From VXNF01 sp964291305 (GTDB taxonomy: Bacteria > Actinomycetota > Acidimicrobiia > Acidimicrobiales > CATQHL01), in NCBI GenBank assembly GCA_964291305.2, contig OZ219783.1:1178001-1242000 (forward strand): a stretch of DNA of 64,000 bases, given 5' to 3'. Each line of letters starts with the position of its first letter. Position 1 is the stretch's first letter. The notes below the pieces were generated by a model. That model saw only the letters and a list, made by a program, of their open reading frames with translations. It was not told where the DNA came from and ran no database searches. Positions 41,993-51,021 of this stretch are shown piece by piece. The translations under genes and the position numbers were made by a program.

Positions 41993-43286
41993 GCGGCCTG
42001 GTTTGCTAATCGTCGGCGGCACCGTGATCGACGCAACTGGTGAGAGAGCCGCTGACGTGGCGGTGGCACCCAACGGCACGATTGCAGCCGTTGGCGAAGG
42101 TCTAGCTGCGGAGGCCTCCGGTGGTGATCGCATCTTGGACGCCGGTGGCTGCATTGTGGCTCCGGGCCTGGTGGACTTACATACTCACTTGCGCCAGCCA
42201 GGTGGCGAGCAGGCCGAGACTGTGGAGTCCGGCAGCCGGGCAGCTGTGCTTGGGGGCTTCTGCGCCGTAGTGGCGATGCCTAACACCAGCCCTGCTATTG
42301 ACTCCGCCGCCGTGGTGCGGGAGGTGCAGGATTTGGGTCGCGCTGCGCTATGCCAGGTAGAGGTAGCGGGGGCCATCACTGTGGCCCGAGCAGGGGAGCG
42401 TCTCGCCCCTATGGGGGAGATGGCGGCGCTCGGCGTGCGAATCTTTACCGACGACGGCAACGGAGTTCAGGACCCCGCAGTAATGCGGCGCGCCCTGGAA
42501 TACGCCTCGGATCTGGGGGTGCGGCTGGCGCAGCACTGCGAGGTGGACTCGCTTGCGGCCGGGGGGCATATGCACGAGGGGGAATGGTCCTCGCGTCTGG
42601 GAATACCCGGCATCTGTGCCGAAGCCGAGGAGATCATGGTGATGCGTGACGTGGCCCTTAGTCGGCTCACCGGGGCGCCGGTGCACTTTCAACACCTCTC
42701 TACTGCTGGCTCGGTGGCTATCGTTGAGGCGGCCCGCCGCAGCGGCGTGGCGGTGACTGCCGAGGTGGCTCCGCACCATTTCACGCTCACCGACGAATCC
42801 TGCGCCTCTTTTGACGCTCGCTTTAAGGTGAACCCCCCGCTGCGGCCGGAGAGCGACGTGGCGGCGGTGCGAGAGGCCCTGGCTCGCGGCAACCTGGACG
42901 CCATCGCTACTGACCACGCTCCCCACACTGCCGACGCCAAGGACCGTCCCTTTGAGGAGGCTCCACCCGGCATGCTTGGCCTGGAGACAGCCCTGGCTCT
43001 GGCGCTCACCGAACTGGCCCTATCGCCGGCGGAGGTGCTGGCGCTGCTCTCCTGGCAGCCGGCGCGTATCGCCGGAATCGACAGCACTCACGGCGGTCCT
43101 GTTTCCGCAGGGCGGCCGGCGAACCTGTGCGTGTTCGACCCTTCTGCTACTTGGACCCCCGATGTCAAAGGTGGCGCCAGCCGTAGCAGCAACACGCCAT
43201 ATGCGGGTCGCAGCTTGCGCGGCCGGGTGCGGCACACGCTGGTAGCTGGCGAGGCGGTGGTAATCGACGGCGAGGCGCAGCGATGA
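41985..43286 (+). CDS. pyrC: dihydroorotase
   Basis: 433 residues from GTG 41985, overlapping pyrB by eight bases. The amidohydrolase metal site is GLVDLHTHLRQPG (HxH), with the later His in VHFQHLSTAGS and HHFTLTDESC, and the Asp in AIATDHAPHTADAKDRPFEEA. It closes the ring of N-carbamoyl-aspartate. It is of the class I type (bacterial long form). Confidence 0.93.
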   Translation: MAERPGLLIVGGTVIDATGERAADVAVAPNGTIAAVGEGLAAEASGGDRILDAGGCIVAPGLVDLHTHLRQPGGEQAETVESGSRAAVLGGFCAVVAMPNTSPAIDSAAVVREVQDLGRAALCQVEVAGAITVARAGERLAPMGEMAALGVRIFTDDGNGVQDPAVMRRALEYASDLGVRLAQHCEVDSLAAGGHMHEGEWSSRLGIPGICAEAEEIMVMRDVALSRLTGAPVHFQHLSTAGSVAIVEAARRSGVAVTAEVAPHHFTLTDESCASFDARFKVNPPLRPESDVAAVREALARGNLDAIATDHAPHTADAKDRPFEEAPPGMLGLETALALALTELALSPAEVLALLSWQPARIAGIDSTHGGPVSAGRPANLCVFDPSATWTPDVKGGASRSSNTPYAGRSLRGRVRHTLVAGEAVVIDGEAQR

Positions 43287-44449
43287 GCCGTGCCTGGCGT
43301 CCCGGCGCCCTGGTGCTGGCCGATGGCGAGATTTTCGAAGGCGAAGTTGCCGGTGCGGAGCCGCCGGGTGGCGTCAGCGCAGGCGAAGTGGTTTTTAACA
43401 CCGTCATGTGCGGCTATCAGGAGGTGCTCACCGACCCGTCCTACGCCGGGCAGATCATCACCTTTACCTATCCCCACATCGGCAACTACGGAGTCAGCGA
43501 CGCCGATTTTGAGAGTCGCCGCCCGTTCTGTCGGGGTTTGGTAGTGCGAGACCTGGTGAGGACCCCCAGCAGCTGGCGAGCTGACGGCAGGCTGGAGGAC
43601 TTTCTGGAGTGCCACGGACTGTCATGCCTCACCGGTGTGGATACTCGACGGCTGACTCGTCACATCCGCTCTGCCGGTGCCATGGTTGGTGCCTTCGGCA
43701 CCGCTTCCGAGTCGGACCTTCGGGCTGCAGCCGCCTCTGAGGTAGGCACCGATGGGGTTGATCTAGTCGCGACGGTGACCTGTGAATTGCCCTACCAGCA
43801 GGCCACGACTCGCGCTGACGGCCGAGGGCCGTGGCGTATCAGCGTGGTGGACTATGGGGTCAAAACCTCGATCCTGCGGCGCTTAGCGCGCATCGCCCAC
43901 GTGGAAGTCGTGCCCGCCAGCGCTGGTGCCGAGGCGATCCTGGCCCGGCGTCCCCACGGGGTGCTGCTCTCCAACGGTCCCGGCGACCCAGCGGCGGTGG
44001 CGGGAGCGATCCAAGTCATCGACGGGCTACTAGGAGCCGTGCCGGTCTTCGGCATCTGTCTTGGTCACCAACTCCTGGGAGCAACCCTTGGCGCGGAGAC
44101 TTTCAAGCTGCCCTTTGGGCATCACGGCGGGAATCATCCGGTGCGTCATCTCGCCACGGGTGTGGTCGAGATCACTAGCCAGAACCACAACTTCAGCGTG
44201 TCTGACAGCGATCTCGCTGGCTTGGAGGTGACGCATCGAAACCTCAACGATGGCACCATCGAAGGTCTGCGAAGTCTGGAGGTTCCGGCTTTCGGCGTGC
44301 AGCATCATCCCGAAGCTGGCCCCGGACCCCTCGACAGCGACTACCTTTTTGGCACTTTCGACTCGTGGCTGGCCGAAGTTCACGGAGCTGAAGCCGATGG
44401 GTCTCCGTTCGAGGGCGCAGCCGATCCGACACTGGGGGAATCCGACTGA
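43283..44449 (+). CDS. carA: carbamoyl-phosphate synthase small subunit
   Basis: 388 residues from ATG 43283 (ATGA overlap with pyrC). The N-terminal part has GEVVFNTVMCGYQEVLTDPS and the CarA pattern GVDTRRLTRHIR. The class I glutamine amidotransferase domain has Cys in VFGICLGHQLLGATLG, with His and Glu in VQHHPEAGPGPLD. It supplies ammonia to CarB, which overlaps the stop (TGATG). Confidence 0.95.
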   Translation: MSRAWRPGALVLADGEIFEGEVAGAEPPGGVSAGEVVFNTVMCGYQEVLTDPSYAGQIITFTYPHIGNYGVSDADFESRRPFCRGLVVRDLVRTPSSWRADGRLEDFLECHGLSCLTGVDTRRLTRHIRSAGAMVGAFGTASESDLRAAAASEVGTDGVDLVATVTCELPYQQATTRADGRGPWRISVVDYGVKTSILRRLARIAHVEVVPASAGAEAILARRPHGVLLSNGPGDPAAVAGAIQVIDGLLGAVPVFGICLGHQLLGATLGAETFKLPFGHHGGNHPVRHLATGVVEITSQNHNFSVSDSDLAGLEVTHRNLNDGTIEGLRSLEVPAFGVQHHPEAGPGPLDSDYLFGTFDSWLAEVHGAEADGSPFEGAADPTLGESD

Positions 44450-47400
44450 TGCCTCGCCGTAGCGACCTCGAGTCGATTCTGATCATCGGCTCGGGGCCCA
44501 TCGTCATCGGCCAGGCTTGCGAATTCGACTACTCCGGCACCCAGGCCTGCCAGGTGCTGCGCGCTGAGGGCTATCGGGTGATTCTGGCCAACTCCAATCC
44601 GGCCACGATCATGACTGACCCCGGGTTTGCCGACGCCACCTACGTGGAGCCACTGTCTCAGGAGGCGCTCTCGAAGATCATCCAGCGGGAGCGCCCAGAC
44701 GCTCTGCTTCCCACGCTCGGAGGACAGACCGCCTTGAACTTGGCGATGGATCTCGCCAACGCCGGTGTTCTGGAGGCGTACGGCTGCGAGATGATCGGCG
44801 CCTCGCCGGAGGCGATTAGCTGCGCCGAGGATCGCGAGCGTTTCAAAGCGGCCATGGTGGAGATCGGCTTGGCGGTGCCCGCCTCGATGATCGCCCGCTC
44901 GCTGCCCGAAGCCATGACTACTACTGAGACCGTTGGCCTGCCGGTGATTGTGCGTCCCGCTTACATTCTGGGTGGGCGGGGTACCGGCATAGCTGCCACG
45001 GTCGACGAGTTGGCCGCAGTGGCAGCTGAGGGTCTTGCTGCTAGCCCCATTGGGGAGATCCTTATTGAACGATCCATCGCCGGTTGGAAAGAGTTCGAGC
45101 TAGAGGTCATGCGCGACCGGGCCGACAACTGTGTGGTGATCTGCTCCATCGAGAACTTCGATGCTATGGGTGTCCACACCGGCGACAGCATCACGGTGGC
45201 GCCCGCCCAAACGCTGTCCGATGATGAGTACCAACGAATGCGCGACGCTGCCTTTAGTTGCATTCGTCGTATCGGCGTGGAAACCGGTGGTTCCAATATC
45301 CAGTTCGCAGTGGATCCCCGAAACGGAACTCAGGTCGTAATCGAGATGAATCCCCGCGTCAGCCGCTCTTCTGCGCTGGCCTCCAAGGCCACCGGGTTCC
45401 CGATCGCCAAGATTGCTGCCCGGCTGGCAGTCGGCTACACGCTGGACGAGATCCCTAACGACATCACCCGCAAGACCCCCGCGGCGTTCGAACCCACTAT
45501 CGACTATGTGGTCACGAAGGTACCTCGCTGGGCCTTTGAAAAGTTCCCCGGGGCTCGGGCCGAACTGGGCACCTCGATGCAGTCGGTGGGCGAGGTAATG
45601 GCCATCGGACGGACGTTCTGCGAGTCGTTGCAGAAGGCGCTGCGCTCCCTGGAGCTGGGGCGGGGTGGTCTCAACTGCGATCCCGCCGAATCCGCATATG
45701 AGCGCCTCGATGACTCTGACCTGTTGGCAGCGTGCGCTCTAGCGACGCCCGAGCGGGTCTTCCAACTCGAGGCCGCGCTACGGCGAGGCCACTCAGTTGC
45801 CAGCCTGGCGGCCATTAGCGGTGTGGACCCGTGGTTCCTGGAGCAGATGAGTCTCATCTGTCAAGAACGGAGCCGATGGGTCGGCGCCTTGCCGGAATCA
45901 CTTAGTGCCAGCGACTGGCGTCGGCTCAAGCGCCTTGGGTTTAGTGACTTCCAGTTGGCCTATCTCTGGCGCACAGGCGAGCCAGAGGTACGCCGGTCTC
46001 GCCTGGCGGCCGGTGTAGCGCCCACCTTCAAAACTGTAGACACCTGTGGAGCCGAGTTTGCCGCCGAGACGCCGTACCACTACTCCACCTTCGAGGACTC
46101 TGATGAGGTGGCACCCTCGGACCGGCCGAAAGTGGTAATCCTAGGTTCGGGTCCCAACCGCATTGGCCAGGGCATTGAGTTTGACTACTGCTGTGTGCAC
46201 GCAGCTCAGGTGCTGGGCGATGCCGGCTATGAGACCATCATGGTGAACTGCAACCCCGAGACGGTTTCTACCGACTACGACACCAGCAGTCGGCTCTATT
46301 TCGAGCCGCTAACCACCGAGGATGTACTAGCGGTACTAGACGCGGAGGAACGCTCGGCGAGCCTCGGTGGGGGACCGGGCCTCGCAGGGGTGATCGTGGG
46401 CCTCGGCGGCCAGACGCCGCTGAAGCTGGCGGGCGAGTTGCCACCGGAGTTGATTGCGGGCACCTCGCCGGCTGCCATTGACGCGGCGGAGGACCGCCAA
46501 CAGTGGGGAGAGCTATGTGAGCGCCTAGGCATCCCCCAGCCTCCTGGAGCGGTCGTCACCTCGGCCGATGGAGCCCGGGAGGTGGCTCAGCGGATCGGCT
46601 ATCCGGTTCTAGTACGCCCGTCATATGTGCTGGGCGGCCGGGCGATGGTCATTGTTCACGACGATGAGCAACTAGACGCCGCTATGGCCGAGATGAGTCA
46701 AGAGGGATCCCTCGGTCGCGAGGGAGGCCTCTCGGCCGAACGGCCCGTCCTGGTGGATCGCTTCTTAGAGGACGCCGTGGAGGTAGATGTAGACGCAGTG
46801 CGGGACTGTGCCGGAGCCACCCTAATTGGCGGCATCATGGAGCATGTCGAGGAGGCGGGAGTGCACTCCGGAGACAGCGCCTGCCTGCTGCCGCCAGTGA
46901 ACCTGCCGAGGGGTGTGATCCAGACGCTGCAGCGACATACCCGGGCTCTCGCCAACGAGCTGCAGGTAGTGGGCCTGCTAAACGTGCAGTACGCCGTGCC
47001 CCGAGCCGCAGACGGCTCGCTCGGGGGGGCCGACGGCCGGGCGGTGTTCGTGCTAGAGGCCAACCCGAGGGCATCGCGCACCGTGCCATTCGTGGCCAAG
47101 GCCACCGGCGTGCCGCTGGTGAAGCTAGCGACGCTCGCCATGATGGGACTTAGCTTGGCCGACATGGCTGCCTCTGGATCGGTCGAGGGCTGGGCGGGAC
47201 CAGTACCCGTCCCCGGCTCCGATGAGCCATGGCGCCCGCCAGATCACATCTCGGTGAAAGAGGCGGTGTTGCCCTTCAACCGGCTCCCAGGCGTGGACGC
47301 GGTGCTGGGGCCCGAGATGCGCTGTACCGGCGAGGTCATGGGGATAGATCGCCGAGCGGGCCTGGCGTTCGCCAAAAGCCAGATCGCCGCCGGGGCGGCT

Positions 47401-47829
47401 CTGCCGATGACTGGCTCGGTCTTCCTCTCGCTTGCTGACAGAGATAAGGAGGCAGGGGTGATAGTGGCTCGTCGCCTAACTGAGATGGGCTTCACCCTGC
47501 TCGCCACCGGTGGGACTGCTCTTAGCTTGGAGACGGCTGGCGTGACTGTTTCGGAAGTTGTGGCGAAGCTCGGTGACCCCGAGGGGACTCATGCTGTCGA
47601 ACTCTTGGATGCCGGCCGCATCGACCTGGTAATCAACACGCCCCAAGGGCGCGGTCCTCGAGCTGACGGCGCCGACATCCGCCGTGCCTCGGCGCAGCGG
47701 GGGGTGCCGCTGCTCACCACGGTAGCCGCAGCCCTGGCAGCCACTTCTGGTATCGCCGACCAGCGTGATCACCCCATGGAGGTGCGTAGCTTGCAGGAAT
47801 ACCACCGGGAGATCCGGGAGAACGCGTGA
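44449..47829 (+). CDS. carB: carbamoyl-phosphate synthase large subunit
   Basis: 1126 residues from ATG 44449. Two ATP-grasp halves are present: the first begins with ILIIGSGPIVIGQACEFDYS, and the second with VVILGSGPNRIGQGIEFDYC. RGTGIAATVDELAAVA lies in the first and VLVRPSYVLGGRAMVIVHD in the second. The MGS-like allosteric domain (GFTLLATGGTALSLETAG) ends the protein. It makes carbamoyl phosphate for both pyrimidines and arginine. pyrD overlaps by four bases. Confidence 0.96.
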   Translation: MPRRSDLESILIIGSGPIVIGQACEFDYSGTQACQVLRAEGYRVILANSNPATIMTDPGFADATYVEPLSQEALSKIIQRERPDALLPTLGGQTALNLAMDLANAGVLEAYGCEMIGASPEAISCAEDRERFKAAMVEIGLAVPASMIARSLPEAMTTTETVGLPVIVRPAYILGGRGTGIAATVDELAAVAAEGLAASPIGEILIERSIAGWKEFELEVMRDRADNCVVICSIENFDAMGVHTGDSITVAPAQTLSDDEYQRMRDAAFSCIRRIGVETGGSNIQFAVDPRNGTQVVIEMNPRVSRSSALASKATGFPIAKIAARLAVGYTLDEIPNDITRKTPAAFEPTIDYVVTKVPRWAFEKFPGARAELGTSMQSVGEVMAIGRTFCESLQKALRSLELGRGGLNCDPAESAYERLDDSDLLAACALATPERVFQLEAALRRGHSVASLAAISGVDPWFLEQMSLICQERSRWVGALPESLSASDWRRLKRLGFSDFQLAYLWRTGEPEVRRSRLAAGVAPTFKTVDTCGAEFAAETPYHYSTFEDSDEVAPSDRPKVVILGSGPNRIGQGIEFDYCCVHAAQVLGDAGYETIMVNCNPETVSTDYDTSSRLYFEPLTTEDVLAVLDAEERSASLGGGPGLAGVIVGLGGQTPLKLAGELPPELIAGTSPAAIDAAEDRQQWGELCERLGIPQPPGAVVTSADGAREVAQRIGYPVLVRPSYVLGGRAMVIVHDDEQLDAAMAEMSQEGSLGREGGLSAERPVLVDRFLEDAVEVDVDAVRDCAGATLIGGIMEHVEEAGVHSGDSACLLPPVNLPRGVIQTLQRHTRALANELQVVGLLNVQYAVPRAADGSLGGADGRAVFVLEANPRASRTVPFVAKATGVPLVKLATLAMMGLSLADMAASGSVEGWAGPVPVPGSDEPWRPPDHISVKEAVLPFNRLPGVDAVLGPEMRCTGEVMGIDRRAGLAFAKSQIAAGAALPMTGSVFLSLADRDKEAGVIVARRLTEMGFTLLATGGTALSLETAGVTVSEVVAKLGDPEGTHAVELLDAGRIDLVINTPQGRGPRADGADIRRASAQRGVPLLTTVAAALAATSGIADQRDHPMEVRSLQEYHREIRENA

Positions 47830-48782
47830 AAACCCGTCGGCGGCGCCCGGTGGATATGCGCGTCGCTGTGGGTTCCTTAGAACTGCCTAATCCGGTTTTG
47901 TGTGCGTCTGGCACTGCTGGCTACGGCACTGAGTTAGCGAAAGTTGCCGATCTCACTGTCCCGGGAGCGGTAGTCACAAAGTCGCTATCAGCCGAACCTT
48001 GGCCGGGGAATCCTGCGCCCCGGCTGCATCCCACACCGGCGGGCATGATCAACAGCGTGGGTCTGCAAGGGCCAGGCGTGGCGAGCTGGGCGCGCGGACA
48101 GTTGCCGGCTTTGCGGGCGGCTGGCGTGCGGGTAGTGGCCAGCATCTGGGGGAGATCCGTCGACGAGTACCGTCGGGCAGCGGAGCTGCTTGCACCGCAC
48201 CGCGCTGACATCTTGGCGCTGGAGGTGAATCTCTCTTGTCCCAACCTGGACGCTGGTGAGCATTTTTTTGCTCGCTCGCCTGAGTCCACCGCCGCTGCCA
48301 CCGAGGCGGCCGCAGCGGCTGGCCTTCCGCTCTGGGCCAAGCTGAGCCTGGTGGCTCCCGACCTGGTGGCGGTTGCAGCTGCAGCCCGGGAGGCAGGTGC
48401 GGCAGCCGTCACGCTCATCAATACGGTCCCCGGCATGGTGATCGACATCGCCAAGCGGCGCCCGGCCCTGGGAGCTGGCGCCGGCGGGGTATCGGGTCCC
48501 GCTATCCGCCCTTTAGCAGTGCGAGCGATCTGGGAATGTCGAGCGGCCCTGGCTGATCTGCCCATTGTCGGAGTTGGCGGGATCGCCCGCGGTGCCGACG
48601 CGGTGGAACTACTCATGGCGGGCGCTTGTGCCGTACAGGTCGGCACGGCTACGGTCGCTTCGCCCCGAGCCCCCGAGCGGGTCTGTGAAGAGCTGACCGA
48701 CTGGTGCCGTCGCGAGGGAATAACCCGGATTAGGGACCTCAGCGGAGCGGCGCATGGTTCCAAACACTGGGAGATCTCGTGA
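47826..48782 (+). CDS. pyrD: dihydroorotate dehydrogenase, class 1 type
   Basis: 318 residues from GTG 47826. Motifs: NPVLCASGTAGYG, VTKSLSAEPWPGNPAPRL (FMN region), and EVNLSCPNLDAGEHFF, whose Cys marks a class 1 enzyme, whereas class 2 enzymes have Ser there. IVGVGGIARGADAVELLMAGA binds the FMN phosphate. Class 1B enzymes normally need PyrK, but no pyrK lies in this run; carB is joined directly to pyrD and pyrD to pyrF. Confidence 0.88.
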   Translation: MKTRRRRPVDMRVAVGSLELPNPVLCASGTAGYGTELAKVADLTVPGAVVTKSLSAEPWPGNPAPRLHPTPAGMINSVGLQGPGVASWARGQLPALRAAGVRVVASIWGRSVDEYRRAAELLAPHRADILALEVNLSCPNLDAGEHFFARSPESTAAATEAAAAAGLPLWAKLSLVAPDLVAVAAAAREAGAAAVTLINTVPGMVIDIAKRRPALGAGAGGVSGPAIRPLAVRAIWECRAALADLPIVGVGGIARGADAVELLMAGACAVQVGTATVASPRAPERVCEELTDWCRREGITRIRDLSGAAHGSKHWEIS

Positions 48783-49486
48783 AAGGCGGTGCCCCTGACC
48801 TAACGTCGGGCGCGCCGCTGACCCCTGACTGCTGCGCGGTGGCGCTGGACACCGACGACCTAGATCGGGCACTGAGGCTGGCCCGGGTGCTGCGACCCTG
48901 GTTCGGGATCGCCAAGGTGGGTCTCGAACTGTTCGGCGCGGTAGGACCCCGCGCGGTGCATGCGCTTCGTGGTGAGGGTTTCGACGTGTTCTTGGATCTG
49001 AAGTTGCACGACATCCCCAACACCGTCGGTCGGGCGGCTCGTGCGGTGGGCGCCCTCGGGGCTAGCTTCGTCACGCTGCATGCCGCCGGGGGAGTGGACA
49101 TGCTCCGGGCGGGAGTTGAAGGGCTAGCCGGGGCACCGCGCCCGGCGGACAGCAAGCCGGTAGTAGCACTGGCCATTACGGTGCTCACGAGTGATCCACA
49201 GGCCGTGCCGGAGGTGCTAGCGCAGCGGGCCTGCTTGGCTGCGGCCGCCGGGTGCGGTGGCGTTGTCTGTGCCGCCGTCGATCTGCCAGTGATTCGCACT
49301 GCGGCCCCGGAACTGCTGCGTGTGGTAACGGGTATCCGACCTAGAGGCTCGGTCACCGACGACCAGGCTCGGGTCTCAACGCCGGCCGATGCGTTCGCCA
49401 GAGGTGCCAACATAGTTGTGGTCGGAAGGCCGGTGACAGCTGTGGATGACCCTGCGGCAGCAGCTGCCGCCTTGTTCGCCGACTGA
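48779..49486 (+). CDS. pyrF: orotidine 5'-phosphate decarboxylase
   Basis: 235 residues from GTG 48779 (GTGA overlap with pyrD). Catalytic motif FLDLKLHDIPNTVGRAARAV near residue 78 carries the Lys/Asp set. VVTGIRPRGSVTDDQARVST and VVVGRPVTAVDDPAAAAAAL fit the C-terminal phosphate-binding region of the long (mycobacterial) or short class. It makes UMP, ending the pathway; pyrE is not in the window. Confidence 0.92.
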   Translation: MKGGAPDLTSGAPLTPDCCAVALDTDDLDRALRLARVLRPWFGIAKVGLELFGAVGPRAVHALRGEGFDVFLDLKLHDIPNTVGRAARAVGALGASFVTLHAAGGVDMLRAGVEGLAGAPRPADSKPVVALAITVLTSDPQAVPEVLAQRACLAAAAGCGGVVCAAVDLPVIRTAAPELLRVVTGIRPRGSVTDDQARVSTPADAFARGANIVVVGRPVTAVDDPAAAAAALFAD

Positions 49487-49583
49487 GTTTTGCGGCGGCG
49501 ATCTATTACGGCGGAACCGCGGCGTGGCATTGGTCACAGCTAATGCCACCGATCAGGGCTGCGCAACGGTTAGAGTCCCCGCC

Positions 49584-49898
49584 ATGCCATTACCACCTCA
49601 ACTCACAGATGAACAACGTAAAGAGGCTCTTGCCAAGGCAGCGGCGGTCCGTCGCCAGCGGGCAGAGCTAAAGGACCGGCTCAAGATCGGCGAGATGAGC
49701 CTTTCTGATGCCTTGGATAAGGCGGCCACCGACGAGATCGTGGGCGGGACCAAGGTTCTGGCGGTGCTGGAGTCGCTGCCCCGCGTCGGAAAGGTGACCG
49801 CCCGAAAGCTCATGGCCGAGCTGGATATCAGCGAGACAAGAAGGCTGCGCGGCCTAGGCGTCAAGCAGCGCGAGGCGCTGCTAGCTCGATTGTCCTAA
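49584..49898 (+). CDS. mihF: actinobacterial integration host factor (mIHF)
   Basis: 104 residues from ATG 49584. MPLPPQLTDEQRKEALAKAA starts the protein, then RQRAELKDRLKIGEMSLSDA and VLAVLESLPRVGKVTARKLM, which contains the helix-hairpin-helix motif LPRVGKVTA. The basic SETRRLRGLGVKQREALL end follows. It bends DNA and is found in Actinomycetota. It sits in the typical place upstream of gmk. Its stop codon lies inside an 11-bp perfect hairpin (49894-49930). Confidence 0.93.
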   Translation: MPLPPQLTDEQRKEALAKAAAVRRQRAELKDRLKIGEMSLSDALDKAATDEIVGGTKVLAVLESLPRVGKVTARKLMAELDISETRRLRGLGVKQREALLARLS

Positions 49899-49930
49899 AC
49901 GCTCCCCGAGCCTGCCGCCGAGCGTTTAGG
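49894..49930 (+). other. perfect 11-bp inverted repeat across the mihF stop and gmk start region
   Basis: CCTAAACGCTC (49894-49904) and GAGCGTTTAGG (49920-49930) pair fully across a 15-base loop. It covers the mihF stop and ends three bases before the gmk TTG, so it could hide the gmk ribosome site or partly terminate the transcript. There is no T run behind it. Confidence 0.7.
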
Positions 49931-49932
49931 GG

Positions 49933-50529
49933 TTGGGACCAACGAAGTCACCCCAACTGATCGTTCTGTCCGGGCCTGGCGGAACGGGCAAGAGCACTTT
50001 GGCGCGGCTACTGGCCGACAAAGATGATCGGCTTTGGTTGAGTCGGTCCTGGACTACCCGGCCCCAACGTGTCGGCGAACCCGATGATGCTTACCACTTC
50101 GTGGATAGCGCTGAGTTTGACGCGCTTGTAGCCGCGGGTGGTTTTCTGGAGTGGGCCGAATTCGGCGAGTATCGCTACGGAACGCCACAGCAAGACCCGC
50201 CAGCGGGAAGCGACATTCTCCTAGAGATCGATGTTCAGGGGGCGCGTCAGGTTCGCCGACGCTATCCCGAGGCCCTACTTTTGTTCCTCGAGGCCCCCTC
50301 GGAGGGCGACCAGTTGCACCGCCTGCGGGGACGGGGCGACAGCGAGGACCATGTCCGGGCCCGGCTGTCCTACGGCCCTAGCGAGCGTGAGACGGCCCGA
50401 GAGCTAGGCGCGGTGGTTGTCGTGAACACCGATCTGGCAGAGACGGCTGCCGAGATAGGGGGGATAATCGACCAGCACCGGAGGCAGGTTGCCGAATCGG
50501 CAGGTGCCGCTGAGCGATCTAGTCGGTAA
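49933..50529 (+). CDS. gmk: guanylate kinase
   Basis: 198 residues from TTG 49933 (MGPTKSPQLIVLSGPGGTGKSTLA). The P-loop is GPGGTGKS. The GMP part is SRSWTTRPQRVGEPDDAYHF, then GGFLEWAEFGEYRYGTP and DILLEIDVQGARQVRRRYPE. It phosphorylates GMP. The start codon is weak and preceded by the inverted repeat. The lid part DQLHRLRGRGDSEDHVRARL is typical. Confidence 0.93.
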   Translation: MGPTKSPQLIVLSGPGGTGKSTLARLLADKDDRLWLSRSWTTRPQRVGEPDDAYHFVDSAEFDALVAAGGFLEWAEFGEYRYGTPQQDPPAGSDILLEIDVQGARQVRRRYPEALLLFLEAPSEGDQLHRLRGRGDSEDHVRARLSYGPSERETARELGAVVVVNTDLAETAAEIGGIIDQHRRQVAESAGAAERSSR

Positions 50530-50652
50530 ATCTGCTTGTCGGTTGCTTCGGCAGTGGATGAGCGCATCGCCGATAGCATGAGATCTAATCGTGCCAAGTT
50601 GAGTGGACCAGATGCACCTGACGGCTGATTGACGACCACTGCAGGAGTGACG

Positions 50653-50982
50653 ATGCAGCAAACCGGTATTGGCGACGAGACCAACAGCATGATCAACCCA
50701 CCGGTGGAGCAGCTTTTAGAGCAGGCCGAGCAATCAAAGTTCCGCTTGGTGTCACTAGGGGCCAAGCGCGCTCGGCAGATTAACTCTTACTACGGCCAAC
50801 TTGGCGAGGGGCTGGGCCGGATGATCCCGCCGCAGGTGTCCTCCACCGCCCGCAAGCCGCTCTCGATCGCCCTGCAGGAGATCGAGCAAGGCAAGATCGT
50901 TGCAGTGACCGTTCGGGAGGACGAGCTAGAGGACGCTGAGGTCGAGGAGCTGGCGCAAGAGCCGCCCGACTTGGCCGGCTGA
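50653..50982 (+). CDS. rpoZ: RNA polymerase omega subunit
   Basis: 109 residues from ATG 50653, with AGGAG six bases upstream; an earlier TTG at 50629 precedes that ribosome site. NPPVEQLLEQAEQSKFRLVS, then KRARQINSYYGQLGEG and ARKPLSIALQEIEQGKIVAV fit the omega fold. The acidic tail (DELEDAEVEELAQEPPD) is longer than in enterobacteria. It assists assembly of core polymerase. Confidence 0.92.
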   Translation: MQQTGIGDETNSMINPPVEQLLEQAEQSKFRLVSLGAKRARQINSYYGQLGEGLGRMIPPQVSSTARKPLSIALQEIEQGKIVAVTVREDELEDAEVEELAQEPPDLAG

Positions 50983-51021
50983 GAACGCGGGGATGCCCGG
51001 CGCGGTAATCTTGCGCAGCGC

